Source: a bacterium (lineage in GTDB: Bacteria > SAR324 > XYD2-FULL-50-16). Taken from it: 32,132 nt of DNA. Position 1 is the first letter of the stretch, and the number at the start of each line of letters is the position of its first letter. The translations under genes were made by a program, and so were the position numbers. The stretch covers positions 1 through 32,132 of the forward strand of contig JAHJRI010000123.1 of NCBI GenBank assembly GCA_018830885.1. The letters run 5' to 3'. The notes under the pieces are model-generated. The model saw only the letters and a program-made list of their open reading frames with translations, was not told the DNA's origin and did no database searches. Below, piece by piece: positions 1-8,083 of the stretch.

Positions 1-135
1 AAAGGGTTGATGTTTCAAGAACCTGGGAAGCCATGGATGGCTTCCAGGAGCTCCATGGATGGACTCGTGCGTTTCTTGAAAGATCAACCCTTTGGTGCGG
101 GTAAGCTCGATAATTTTAATTAATCAAGGTGCCCT
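1..135. repeat. Palindromic element, alpha body in AGGGCACC shell (copy A, left end cut by window edge)
   Basis: The two arms of a long stem lie at 1-20 and about 72-93 (AAAGGGTTGATGTTTCAAGA against its near-perfect reverse complement). Between them is an inner hairpin, GGAAGCCATGGATGGCTTCC. The right flank reads through ATAATTTTAATTAATCA to a terminal AATCAAGGTGCCCT ending at 135, the inverted partner of the left end seen at 26265. The left terminal repeat lies outside the window. Five other copies of this body occur at 13010, 20138, 26265, 28501 and 30476. The element is non-coding and intergenic. Confidence 0.8.
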
Positions 136-382
136 TAAGTCAAACCGGGGGAAGTATCCGGTGAAGCTGTTGATGAAGATTCAGCCGAAGGATGGTCTCG
201 GTGACAGGAGTCGAGATCCCGGTCCGGAACGGCTGCGGATAACAGCCAACACTGGTTGATAAAACCCGGGGTCCCTGGGACCGGACGGGTCTCCGGTTTC
301 AGGCGGAGAGATGCGGCCCATCGGCGCATCGCATAAAAAACGGGATCATGGGATCCGGTAAATCCAGAGAAAAAGGGGCAAC
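136..382. other. Intergenic leader before the AOR gene, no gene recognised
   Basis: This stretch lies between repeat copy A and the start of the aldehyde ferredoxin oxidoreductase gene. Short palindromes such as the one around GGGATCATGGGATCC (about 342-356) are present. I see no convincing promoter, riboswitch or coding sequence. An AAGGGG ribosome-binding site sits just upstream of the ATG at 383. Confidence 0.4.
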
Positions 383-2236
383 ATGCTGAACGAAATTATG
401 GTGGATCTGGACAGGCTTCTCGTTCAGGTAGCGACGGTGGCCGATGGCACCCTGACGGGCAAGGCACTCGCTGTCAACCGGATACTGGAAGCGGAAGCTC
501 CTGAAAAAACACTCTATCTGACCGGGTACACCCCCCTGGCCGCGGCGGGGCTCGGTTTTGCCGGGAAGCTCAATCTATACGGGATCAGCCTGCTGGGAAA
601 CAATCTCCAGGGGAGCCGCTCGGGGGGTATCATCAGCACCTATCTGACCCGGCTTGGCATCATCGGAATCAAAATCACCGGGATGGCTCAGGAGCAGCAT
701 GTTTTATATATTCAAAAAGACGGCACCTGCCGACTGCTGCCCCTGTCCACCTATGGAAATGGGATTTCCGGCACCTTTGAACTTGCCCGGCGCCTGTATG
801 GACGGTACGGGGAGGAGATCGCCATGGCTGTCACCGATCCCATGTCCACCGGTTTCAGCTACAATGCCGTTGTCTGTAATGCCGCCAGGGGATACCTGCC
901 GCAACGGGTGGCAGGACGGGGGACCCCTATTTTTGGGCAAAACGGTCTGGTCGGGGTCGTTGTGGAAAAAGCGAATGCGCCCCTGCATCGTCCCGAATAT
1001 GACAAAAAGGAGATGACCCGGCTCCTGAGACAGATCCACAAATCCAGGGCCAATATCACGCTCACCGGGAGTGCCGACCCCGACCAGCCACTGCTGGGAG
1101 GGACCTATGGATCGGCAGCCCGGTTCCGGTTTGACCTGGGACACGGCCTGACCAACCTCTTCCGGGACGCCCATGTCCCGGACGCATTTTTCGATGCATT
1201 GCTGCCAGACACCATCGTGCAGGAACAGGTCGACCGCTCCCGGCAGAGCGGGATCAAGATCAGCCGCCACTCCTGTCTGCCCGGCTGTCCCAACAGATGC
1301 AGCCAGATGGTGATTCTGGCGGATGGCCAAAACGGCTTTCGCAAGGCAAAGGCCGGTGAGTGGGAAACCTACCAGGGTCTGATCAATCTGGGTGTTTTCA
1401 AGAACACGGTCGACATCACCTCCCGGGTGATCGAGCACTCCAATAATTTTGCCTGCGACCATATCGAAGGGCTGGTCACCCTGGCGGCACTGGCACTGGT
1501 TTCTGAGACAATCCGCGACACAGGAGTCCGGTACGGGGATGGGGATTCCGTCATGCAGGCCCTGGATGAAGCCGTCACCGGTGAAACGGAACTGGGTCGG
1601 CTGATCCGGAAAGGGGCCCGGGCTGTCGAACAACATTATGGTCTCAAACGCCATTTTACCGTTGGCGGTCATGCGCTGCCGTTTCACAATGGGCGCAGCA
1701 TCCTGCAGACCGGCATTGGTCTCTCCTGGACCTATGGCCGGCATGGCGAATCCTGTGCCGGTCCGGGTCGGCATAATTTTCTGGGCATCCCCTATGATGC
1801 GGCAGACCGGACCCAGAATCCGGAACAACTGGTGTTGAACACCATCCACGGCATGATTCTGTATGGGGCGATGGATGACCTGGGACTCTGCTTCTTCATG
1901 GGTCCGAGTGTGGACAGCCTGGTAGATAATGCGCTGCTGCTTTCCTGTATGGGGATCCCCGCCGATCCAGGGGAGATGATCAGGGCATCCGCCGGAGGCC
2001 TGCAGCAGATACACACCTTCAACAGCCAGAGGGGCGTCAGGATTCAACCCCTGCCTGAGGTTTTCTACGATAAACCAACCCACGGCAATACGCAGACAGA
2101 CAAGAATGCCGTCGCATTTACGGTCCCTTTTGACGTCATCCGGGATTTTGGGGCAAAGGTCCTGCAGGATGCAGCCGACGGCCGGACAACCATTCCCGCT
2201 GCCGTGCTGGAAAAATCCAGATCCCGTTATGGATGA
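383..2236 (+). CDS. Aldehyde:ferredoxin oxidoreductase family protein (tungstopterin enzyme)
   Basis: Family members oxidise aldehydes to carboxylates in the cytoplasm of anaerobes, using a tungsten- or molybdenum-bis-pterin and one [4Fe-4S] cluster, and pass electrons to ferredoxin. The 617-residue length fits. An N-terminal AFOR_N-like region (about 1-200, including the Ser/Gly-rich GSRSGG segment) precedes the helical C-terminal domains. The cluster ligands are visible as C298, C302, C306 and a distal C503 in DDLGLC. The usual first spacing is C-x2-C, whereas here it is C-x3-C (CLPGCPNRC), a deviation from the classical enzymes. The ATG at 383 has an AGGGG site about 8 nt upstream. No pterin-biosynthesis or ferredoxin gene is adjacent, so the substrate cannot be inferred. 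The family assignment is solid; the substrate is unknown. Confidence 0.88.
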   Translation: MLNEIMVDLDRLLVQVATVADGTLTGKALAVNRILEAEAPEKTLYLTGYTPLAAAGLGFAGKLNLYGISLLGNNLQGSRSGGIISTYLTRLGIIGIKITGMAQEQHVLYIQKDGTCRLLPLSTYGNGISGTFELARRLYGRYGEEIAMAVTDPMSTGFSYNAVVCNAARGYLPQRVAGRGTPIFGQNGLVGVVVEKANAPLHRPEYDKKEMTRLLRQIHKSRANITLTGSADPDQPLLGGTYGSAARFRFDLGHGLTNLFRDAHVPDAFFDALLPDTIVQEQVDRSRQSGIKISRHSCLPGCPNRCSQMVILADGQNGFRKAKAGEWETYQGLINLGVFKNTVDITSRVIEHSNNFACDHIEGLVTLAALALVSETIRDTGVRYGDGDSVMQALDEAVTGETELGRLIRKGARAVEQHYGLKRHFTVGGHALPFHNGRSILQTGIGLSWTYGRHGESCAGPGRHNFLGIPYDAADRTQNPEQLVLNTIHGMILYGAMDDLGLCFFMGPSVDSLVDNALLLSCMGIPADPGEMIRASAGGLQQIHTFNSQRGVRIQPLPEVFYDKPTHGNTQTDKNAVAFTVPFDVIRDFGAKVLQDAADGRTTIPAAVLEKSRSRYG

Positions 2237-2239
2237 CAA

Positions 2240-2289
2240 GGGGCAGATAGGTCAAGAGAGGGGTCAGGTCCGCTTTTGACCTATTCCCC
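2240..2289. terminator. Convergent-gene hairpin, possible bidirectional terminator or REP-like remnant
   Basis: A perfect 9-bp stem (ATAGGTCAA at 2247-2255 with TTGACCTAT at 2276-2284), extended by GGGG/CCCC-rich ends, lies between the converging AOR and alkyltransferase-like genes. The right arm contains the stop codon of the minus-strand gene. The loop contains GGGGTCAGGTC, a string I associate with REP-type palindromes dispersed in proteobacterial genomes. There is no clean U-tract, so the terminator role is inferred from position. Confidence 0.4.
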
Positions 2290-2616
2290 GCCTTTAACGA
2301 CACTATTGCCATGCTGCCAGACCGGATCCCATCCGAATCTCTCCAGATCCACCCGATCCTTGTCGTTGAAAACCACCCCTTCCGCTTCGAGCAGGTGACG
2401 TTGAACCAGGTCTCCTCCCGGAAAGCTCCTGGGGCTGACGCGCCCCTGCCGGTTGATCACCCGATGCCAGGGGATATCGTGACCCTCGGGCAGCGCGGAG
2501 AGCGCATATCCGACCTGCCTGGGGGAACACCGACCGGCGATGCCGGCGACCTGTCCGTAGGTGGCCACTTTTCCTGCTGGTATGTTACCCACCACACTGT
2601 AAATTCGCTGGTACAT
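2281..2616 (-). CDS. Alkyltransferase-like (ATL) protein, MGMT DNA-binding-domain family
   Basis: About 111 residues from the ATG at 2616. The sequence opens MYQRIYSVVGNIPAGKVATY, typical of the winged-helix DNA-binding domain of O6-alkylguanine-DNA alkyltransferases. The active-site PCHR motif is replaced by PWHRVI: the alkyl-acceptor cysteine is tryptophan. This is the defining feature of ATL proteins, which bind O6-alkylguanine lesions without repairing them and hand them to nucleotide excision repair. The arginine finger region (SPRQVGYAL) is present. A longer reading from a TTG at 2664 exists, but adds a basic extension without family resemblance. The gene lies 87 nt downstream of recD on the same strand, so it may be co-transcribed with recCBD. 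The convergent AOR gene ends 44 nt away. Confidence 0.85.
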   Translation of the reverse strand: MYQRIYSVVGNIPAGKVATYGQVAGIAGRCSPRQVGYALSALPEGHDIPWHRVINRQGRVSPRSFPGGDLVQRHLLEAEGVVFNDKDRVDLERFGWDPVWQHGNSVVKGGE

Positions 2617-2703
2617 CGATGGCCGTCTGCTCTGCAACAATGGTTTTCTCCGGGTTGATTTCAAGGATGGCAGGTTTCTGAGGTCGGTTTGCGCAAAAGA
2701 ATT

Positions 2704-4503
2704 TCATCCCGCCAGGGCATCCGACAGTCCCGAACTTCTTTCGGTTCGGCGCAGGACGGCTTTGACAAAAACCTTTTCCTCGCCCCATATTTCCACATAA
2801 TCCCGGGCCCGGGTGATACCGGTGTAGATCAGTTCACGGCTCAACACCGGGATGTCCTGGTCCGCCAGGATGAGCAGCACGCGGCTGAACTCGGACCCCT
2901 GGCTTTTATGAATGGTCATGGCAAAGGCGGATTCATGTTCCGGCATTCTGGCCGGAGCGATTTTCCGGTACCGGTTTTCCCCCAGGTCGAAAAAGACCTT
3001 CAGGCGGTTGTCGTCCTCACTGTCCGGCAACGCAACCCCGATATCGCCGTTGAACAGCTGCAGTTGATAATCGTTGCGGGTGATCATGACCGGTCTGCCC
3101 GGGTACCAGGGCGAGTCCGCCGGTATCTGTCCGGCTTCCGCCAACAGGGATTCTACCAGCCTGTTGATGGCGACGGCACCGGAGGGACCATTCCGCAGCG
3201 CGCAGAGAATCCCGAAACGTGAGACATTCTGGAACGCCTGTGCGGGTGACCGTGGTTCAATCACACGTCGGGATACCTGCCGGAAGATCTCTTCGAGACG
3301 GGGTTTCAGCTCGCCGGGCGCAGGGATCCGTTTCCAGCCGAGATCTCCGGCGGATCCCTGACGAAGCAGCGCCAGGCTCTCCTCCGCCTGGCCATCGTTA
3401 ATCAGCATACTCAGCTGGCCGATGCCGCTCTTTTCGTCAAACCGGTAGCTTTTCACCAAGTTGACGATGGTATGGCTGAGTGGCGACGACTTCTGACGAC
3501 CGGATGGCCCGGGGTCAAAACAGATATCGCCCAGCACCGAACCCGATTCCACTGAAGAGAGCTGATTTTTGTCACCCAGCAATATCAGTCGGCTACTGGG
3601 CTTCAGTGCTTCAACCAGTTTGCTCATCAAGGCCAGGTCCACCATGGAGACCTCGTCAACGATGACGCAATCGTGGGGCAGGGGATGGAGACGGTCGTAG
3701 CGGAAGCGGGGCGAGTTTTTGATACTCCCCAGCAGGCGATGGATGGTCGACGTTTCCGTGGGAATGGCGGATAGAACCGTTTCGGAGGCGAGCACGCTTC
3801 GGTCAAGCTGGTCCAGGGATGAGCGGATGGATTCCCTGAGCCGGTTGGCAGCCTTTCCGGTAGGGGCCACCAGGGCCAGTTTCAGGGGAATATCGCCTGC
3901 CTGCTCCAGCAACAGGATCAGGATTTTGAGAACCGTTGCTGTTTTTCCGGTTCCCGGACCGCCGGTGATGATACAGAGATTTTTTTCCAGGGCGGTTCGC
4001 GCCGCCATCGCCTGCATATCCGGTGCGGTGTTGTTTCCGGGAAAAAGACGGTTGAGTCCGGATGTCAGCAATTCCCGGTCCAGGGTTGTAGGCTGCCCTT
4101 CAATCCGCTGCCGGATGCCGGCTGCCAGATCGTTTTCATATTGCCAGTAACGCAACAGGTACAGACGTGGAGCCCTGTCGGTATCATCCAGAATCAGCGG
4201 GGTTTTCCCACCCGGTTTGCCAACCACGGGGCTCTTCCGCAGCATTTCGACCCAGCTCTGCAGGGGCGGACAGATCGGCCCCGGAACCGGGTTGCTGAAC
4301 CCTTTCAGGACCGGGGTTTCCGCATAGTCCGCCAGGTTCAGGCAGACATCGCCCCGTTCAGCCCGGTAACTGACAAGGGCGCAGGCCAGGTAGAATTCCG
4401 GATCGCGGCTGCCGGACAGTTTCAGCATCAGGTCGGCAAAATATCGATTGATGGCGCTGAATTCCGTTCGGGAAAAAAGCGCACGCATAAGATCTGTTTC
4501 CAT
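2704..4503 (-). CDS. recD: Exodeoxyribonuclease V alpha subunit RecD
   Basis: RecD is the 5'-3' superfamily 1 helicase motor of the RecBCD complex that processes double-strand breaks. From the ATG at 4503 the protein has 599 residues. Walker A GGPGTGKT lies near residue 181, a Walker B-like VDEVSMVD near 285, and the late helicase motif TIHKSQGSEF in the C-terminal UvrD_C_2-like region near 550. Length matches the family (about 600). The ATG at 4503 is chosen over a TTG at 4548 because a GGAGGAGGG ribosome-binding site sits just upstream of it, inside the end of recB, leaving a 7-nt gap between the genes. The order recC-recB-recD on one strand makes an operon very likely. Confidence 0.93.
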   Translation of the reverse strand: METDLMRALFSRTEFSAINRYFADLMLKLSGSRDPEFYLACALVSYRAERGDVCLNLADYAETPVLKGFSNPVPGPICPPLQSWVEMLRKSPVVGKPGGKTPLILDDTDRAPRLYLLRYWQYENDLAAGIRQRIEGQPTTLDRELLTSGLNRLFPGNNTAPDMQAMAARTALEKNLCIITGGPGTGKTATVLKILILLLEQAGDIPLKLALVAPTGKAANRLRESIRSSLDQLDRSVLASETVLSAIPTETSTIHRLLGSIKNSPRFRYDRLHPLPHDCVIVDEVSMVDLALMSKLVEALKPSSRLILLGDKNQLSSVESGSVLGDICFDPGPSGRQKSSPLSHTIVNLVKSYRFDEKSGIGQLSMLINDGQAEESLALLRQGSAGDLGWKRIPAPGELKPRLEEIFRQVSRRVIEPRSPAQAFQNVSRFGILCALRNGPSGAVAINRLVESLLAEAGQIPADSPWYPGRPVMITRNDYQLQLFNGDIGVALPDSEDDNRLKVFFDLGENRYRKIAPARMPEHESAFAMTIHKSQGSEFSRVLLILADQDIPVLSRELIYTGITRARDYVEIWGEEKVFVKAVLRRTERSSGLSDALAG

Positions 4504-4510
4504 GAATCGG

Positions 4511-7500
4511 TTACCCTCCTCCCCCGAGATAGGTGGACAGGTCTTCAATCAGTTCCCCGCAGCCAGTCATATCGTCCCTGAAGACGCCGAAACGCGATTC
4601 CGGATCCCCCTGAATCCCGCGCAGAAAAAAATAGAAGACCCCCCCGAAGTGCGTCCTGAAATCATAGTCGAGCAGATTCAACCCCAACCAGCGGTGAAGC
4701 GCAACGGAGTAGATGATATACTGCAGCACAAAGGCGTGACCGATCATGTATTCCTGCAGGACACCGGGTTGATAATCGACTGCCCTGTCCCCCAGGTGGT
4801 TGGTTTTCCAGTCGACAATGGTGTAGCGACCGTTATGGTGAAAAATCAGGTCAATAAATCCCTTCATAAATCCCTGGATCTCGTTGAGACTCAGGCGGGA
4901 GAGGGTTCTGGAAAGCGTCTGCGCAGTGGGGAGGTTTCGATAGGATCCCAGCACATCCGCAATACCCTGGGACGTGACAGGTCCCTGGGGAAAATAGAAT
5001 TCCATCTCGCTGATCCGCGCTTCCAGCGCCAGATCCCGCAGACGGAATGGACTGTGTGGTTTTTCCTCCGGGAACAAGCGCAAGGAGAGCACCTTCTCAA
5101 CCAGCTCCAGCGCCACCGGCTGCCAGCGGGTATCAAAATCATATTGCTGCAGCGTTTCAGCCACCAGTTGGTTGATGACCCGGGGATCGGTTTCCTGAAA
5201 ATCCAGTTTTTCAAAAAGCTCATGAAAACAGTTCCCGGTTTTGGCGCCACCCGGCATGGAAAACATGGTCAACGCAGCGTCGGGGGTGTCTGTCCGCAGG
5301 TCCCTCAAGTTCAATGGGGATGACTCCTTTTGCCGGTCATGGTCGGGAAATTCCACATTGACAGCCGTTTTGGAGGAGAATCCGGAAAAACTCGATATCC
5401 CCCAGTCGAGTTTATAAAATCCCCTGAAGACAGGGCACCCGAGTTCCGGGACGGTTTCCGGACGGGTGGGAACGTTTTCTGCAGCGATGTCCGGCAGGGT
5501 CTGCAGTTGAATGGTGCCCCCGGCTCTCGCTTCCAGTTCACCGAGATCGGACCGGATCCTGTCACTTTCCGGCCGACCCTTGTGAAACAGGTAGGCCATG
5601 GCGGAATCGCCGGTCTGATTGATGTCTCCCCAGACCAGGTAACACCGGTGTTTGGCCCGGGTCAGGGCCACATAGAGCAGCCGGATCTCTTCTGCCAGGA
5701 TCTCCTTTTTTGCCTGCTCACGGTTGGTTTCCAGGGCAGGGGAGCCCAGGTCCAGGCTGAGCGCATTGTCATCCAGGGAATCGTGGTAGAAGACCTGAGT
5801 CACCGGAGCAGATCCCCAGGAGAAGGGGCAGAAAACGATGGGAAACTCCAGGCCCTTGCTGGCATGGATGGTCAGCAGCCGGACAGCATCCGCATCGGTT
5901 TCCAGCCGGATTTCCGTTTCATCGATCTCCCCGGCCGGAGATAAAAGGTGTTTTTCGGCCCATTTCAGCAGTCCGTGCATCCCGAAGCGGTTGTTGGTTT
6001 CCGCTTCATGCAGCAGCTCGACCAGATGCAGCAGGTTGGTCAGCTTTCTTTCGCCTCCCTCCAGTTCCAGGAGACGGATTCGAACGCCTTCCCTGCGGAT
6101 AAACTGCCGCATCATCCCATAAAAGCCTGACTCAGCCCAATGCTGGCGGTAGGTCTGAAATTTTTCCAGGACCTTTTCCCAACTGCTGTCATCGGTCCCG
6201 TAGGTGTGGATCTCTTCGCCACTGACGCCCATCAACCCGGTTGCCAATGCGTTTCTGACCCTTGTTTCCGATCCCGGATCGGCCACGGCCTTCAGCAGGA
6301 TCAGCATGTCAGTGAACTCCGGGGCGTCGAAAACGGAGGCCCGGGTGTTGAGCACACTGGGTACGGAGCGTTCTCGCAAAGCCTGCTGCATGGCTTCTGC
6401 TTCCTTGTGTTTCCTCACCAGGACCGCGATATGGGACGGCGCCAGCGGTATGGCGTCCCCGGTGATTCCCCGGGTCAGCACCGCTTTCCCCTGGCGGCTG
6501 AGATTGAGCAAACGGGCAATTTCCCCTGCCACCGCTTTGGTCACCCGTTCCTGGGCGGCCGGCTTCAAGACGGTCTTCCCGTCTTCATCAACCACCCATA
6601 ACTGGAAGGGAACCGCTGGTTGACCATCGAGAAGCAGCCCGCGATCCGGATTTTTCTCCGCGCCGATAGCTGGGAAAAAGCCGATTTCCTGAAACAGGAA
6701 GGGATTTTGATGAAAACCAAAGACCGTGTTGATCGCCTGGACCAGATGACTGTCCGAGCGCCAGTTTGTTTCCAGGGTATAGGCGTGTTCTGTCTCCTGC
6801 TGGGCGGACAGATAGGCAAAAATATCAGCCCCCCTGAAATTGTAGATGGACTGCTTTGGGTCGCCGATGAAAAAGACCGGGTGTTGATCATTGCTGAAAA
6901 CAGTCCTGAAAATCTCGAACTGAACGGGATCGGTATCCTGAAACTCATCGACCAGCGCCACGTGGTATTTTTTCCGGATCTGGTCCGCCAGTTTCTTCCC
7001 CGACGGCCCCTGCAGGGCATCCCGCAGGTTCCTGAGCAGGTCGTCGAACGAAATAAGGTTGCGCTGCGCTTTTCTCCTTTTCAACTCCTCCCGGGTGGTG
7101 TCAATCAGCTTTTCTTCCAGCCGGACACCGATGCTTTTCAACAGGGGGTCCAGATCCTGGCAGATGTGAAAAACCGGATGGTCCGGAGGCGCCGATTTTT
7201 GATTGAAATACCGGCTGAGGGTCTCCAGGGAAAACCGAAACAGATCTTTTGGCGCCAGAAAAGGATTTCCGGCGCTGACATAGGTGTCCATCTCATCCAG
7301 CCATTTGGGAACGTTCTTCTTGTTGTAGGGATTATGAGTCAATCCGGGATGACGGATGAGAATCTCCTCCAGGTCTGTGCGCGTATGTGTCCATATTTCG
7401 GCGAGTCCGGTAAAAAGAGTTTCAGCGGTCTGCCGGATCGTATCCAGATCAGCCGGTTCGAGACCGGTTACGATTTTGTTCAGGGGTCGGGCCAGAATCG

Positions 7501-8083
7501 ACACCAGCGTTCGGGTCAGCTGCTCAGGACTGCCCAGGCTGTTCAACAGGTAGGCCGCAAAATGCTCAGAGCACCCGTACATCTGGTGACGCCAGAAGTC
7601 CTGGACGATTTCGAACAACAGATCCCGTTGATCCTTGATAAATTCGGTATCGAACCTGGAACGGCTCTCGAAAGCGTGATCCAGCAGCACCCGGTGACAG
7701 AAACCATGGATGGTAAAAATCTTCGCCTCGTCAAACCGGGTCAGCGCGTCTCTCAGTTCTTTCAGAGATTGCCGGGAATCGGGGCTGCTTTCGAAAAGAA
7801 ACTGGATAACGGGTTCAATCTTGGTATCGACGACGACACCGGTTTCAAAGACTGATGCCGTCTGGTGAATTTTGTCCCGGATCCGCTCCCGCAATTCCGA
7901 GGTGGCCGCTTCGGTAAAGGTGACCACCAGGATGTTTTCCACCGACATCTTTTTTTCCAGCAGGAGTCTGAGGAAGATGGCTTCGATGGTATAGGTCTTT
8001 CCCGTACCGGCACTGGCTTCGATCAGGTTCCGACCGACAAGGGGAGCGTGCAGCAGATCAAATGGCGTGACGGTTTTTTTCAT
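4511..8083 (-). CDS. recB: Exodeoxyribonuclease V beta subunit RecB (helicase-nuclease)
   Basis: RecB is the 3'-5' helicase and sole nuclease of RecBCD and loads RecA. The 1190 residues show Walker A SAGTGKT at 24-30, motif Ia-like VVTFTEAATSELRERI, Walker B VDEFQDTD near 385, motif V/VI regions (TIHASKGLEF near 740, LLYVALTRAK soon after) and a C-terminal PD-(D/E)xK nuclease with GFIDLIF and VDWKTN near 1095. The catalytic Asp and Lys of that motif are intact, so both activities should be present. The ATG at 8083 overlaps the recC stop in an ATGA arrangement, which implies translational coupling. Confidence 0.96.
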   Translation of the reverse strand: MKKTVTPFDLLHAPLVGRNLIEASAGTGKTYTIEAIFLRLLLEKKMSVENILVVTFTEAATSELRERIRDKIHQTASVFETGVVVDTKIEPVIQFLFESSPDSRQSLKELRDALTRFDEAKIFTIHGFCHRVLLDHAFESRSRFDTEFIKDQRDLLFEIVQDFWRHQMYGCSEHFAAYLLNSLGSPEQLTRTLVSILARPLNKIVTGLEPADLDTIRQTAETLFTGLAEIWTHTRTDLEEILIRHPGLTHNPYNKKNVPKWLDEMDTYVSAGNPFLAPKDLFRFSLETLSRYFNQKSAPPDHPVFHICQDLDPLLKSIGVRLEEKLIDTTREELKRRKAQRNLISFDDLLRNLRDALQGPSGKKLADQIRKKYHVALVDEFQDTDPVQFEIFRTVFSNDQHPVFFIGDPKQSIYNFRGADIFAYLSAQQETEHAYTLETNWRSDSHLVQAINTVFGFHQNPFLFQEIGFFPAIGAEKNPDRGLLLDGQPAVPFQLWVVDEDGKTVLKPAAQERVTKAVAGEIARLLNLSRQGKAVLTRGITGDAIPLAPSHIAVLVRKHKEAEAMQQALRERSVPSVLNTRASVFDAPEFTDMLILLKAVADPGSETRVRNALATGLMGVSGEEIHTYGTDDSSWEKVLEKFQTYRQHWAESGFYGMMRQFIRREGVRIRLLELEGGERKLTNLLHLVELLHEAETNNRFGMHGLLKWAEKHLLSPAGEIDETEIRLETDADAVRLLTIHASKGLEFPIVFCPFSWGSAPVTQVFYHDSLDDNALSLDLGSPALETNREQAKKEILAEEIRLLYVALTRAKHRCYLVWGDINQTGDSAMAYLFHKGRPESDRIRSDLGELEARAGGTIQLQTLPDIAAENVPTRPETVPELGCPVFRGFYKLDWGISSFSGFSSKTAVNVEFPDHDRQKESSPLNLRDLRTDTPDAALTMFSMPGGAKTGNCFHELFEKLDFQETDPRVINQLVAETLQQYDFDTRWQPVALELVEKVLSLRLFPEEKPHSPFRLRDLALEARISEMEFYFPQGPVTSQGIADVLGSYRNLPTAQTLSRTLSRLSLNEIQGFMKGFIDLIFHHNGRYTIVDWKTNHLGDRAVDYQPGVLQEYMIGHAFVLQYIIYSVALHRWLGLNLLDYDFRTHFGGVFYFFLRGIQGDPESRFGVFRDDMTGCGELIEDLSTYLGGGG

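Noticed and set aside
135-329. 64-codon minus-strand frame left of the AOR gene
   Set aside because: Starts within the repeat end, is rich in Arg/Pro/Ser, and has no recognisable domain or start signal.
704-2239. 511-codon open frame antisense to the aldehyde ferredoxin oxidoreductase gene
   Set aside because: It is a shadow of the real gene in high-GC sequence: no family resemblance, no ribosome-binding site, composition rich in Pro/Gly/Gln as expected from the opposite strand.
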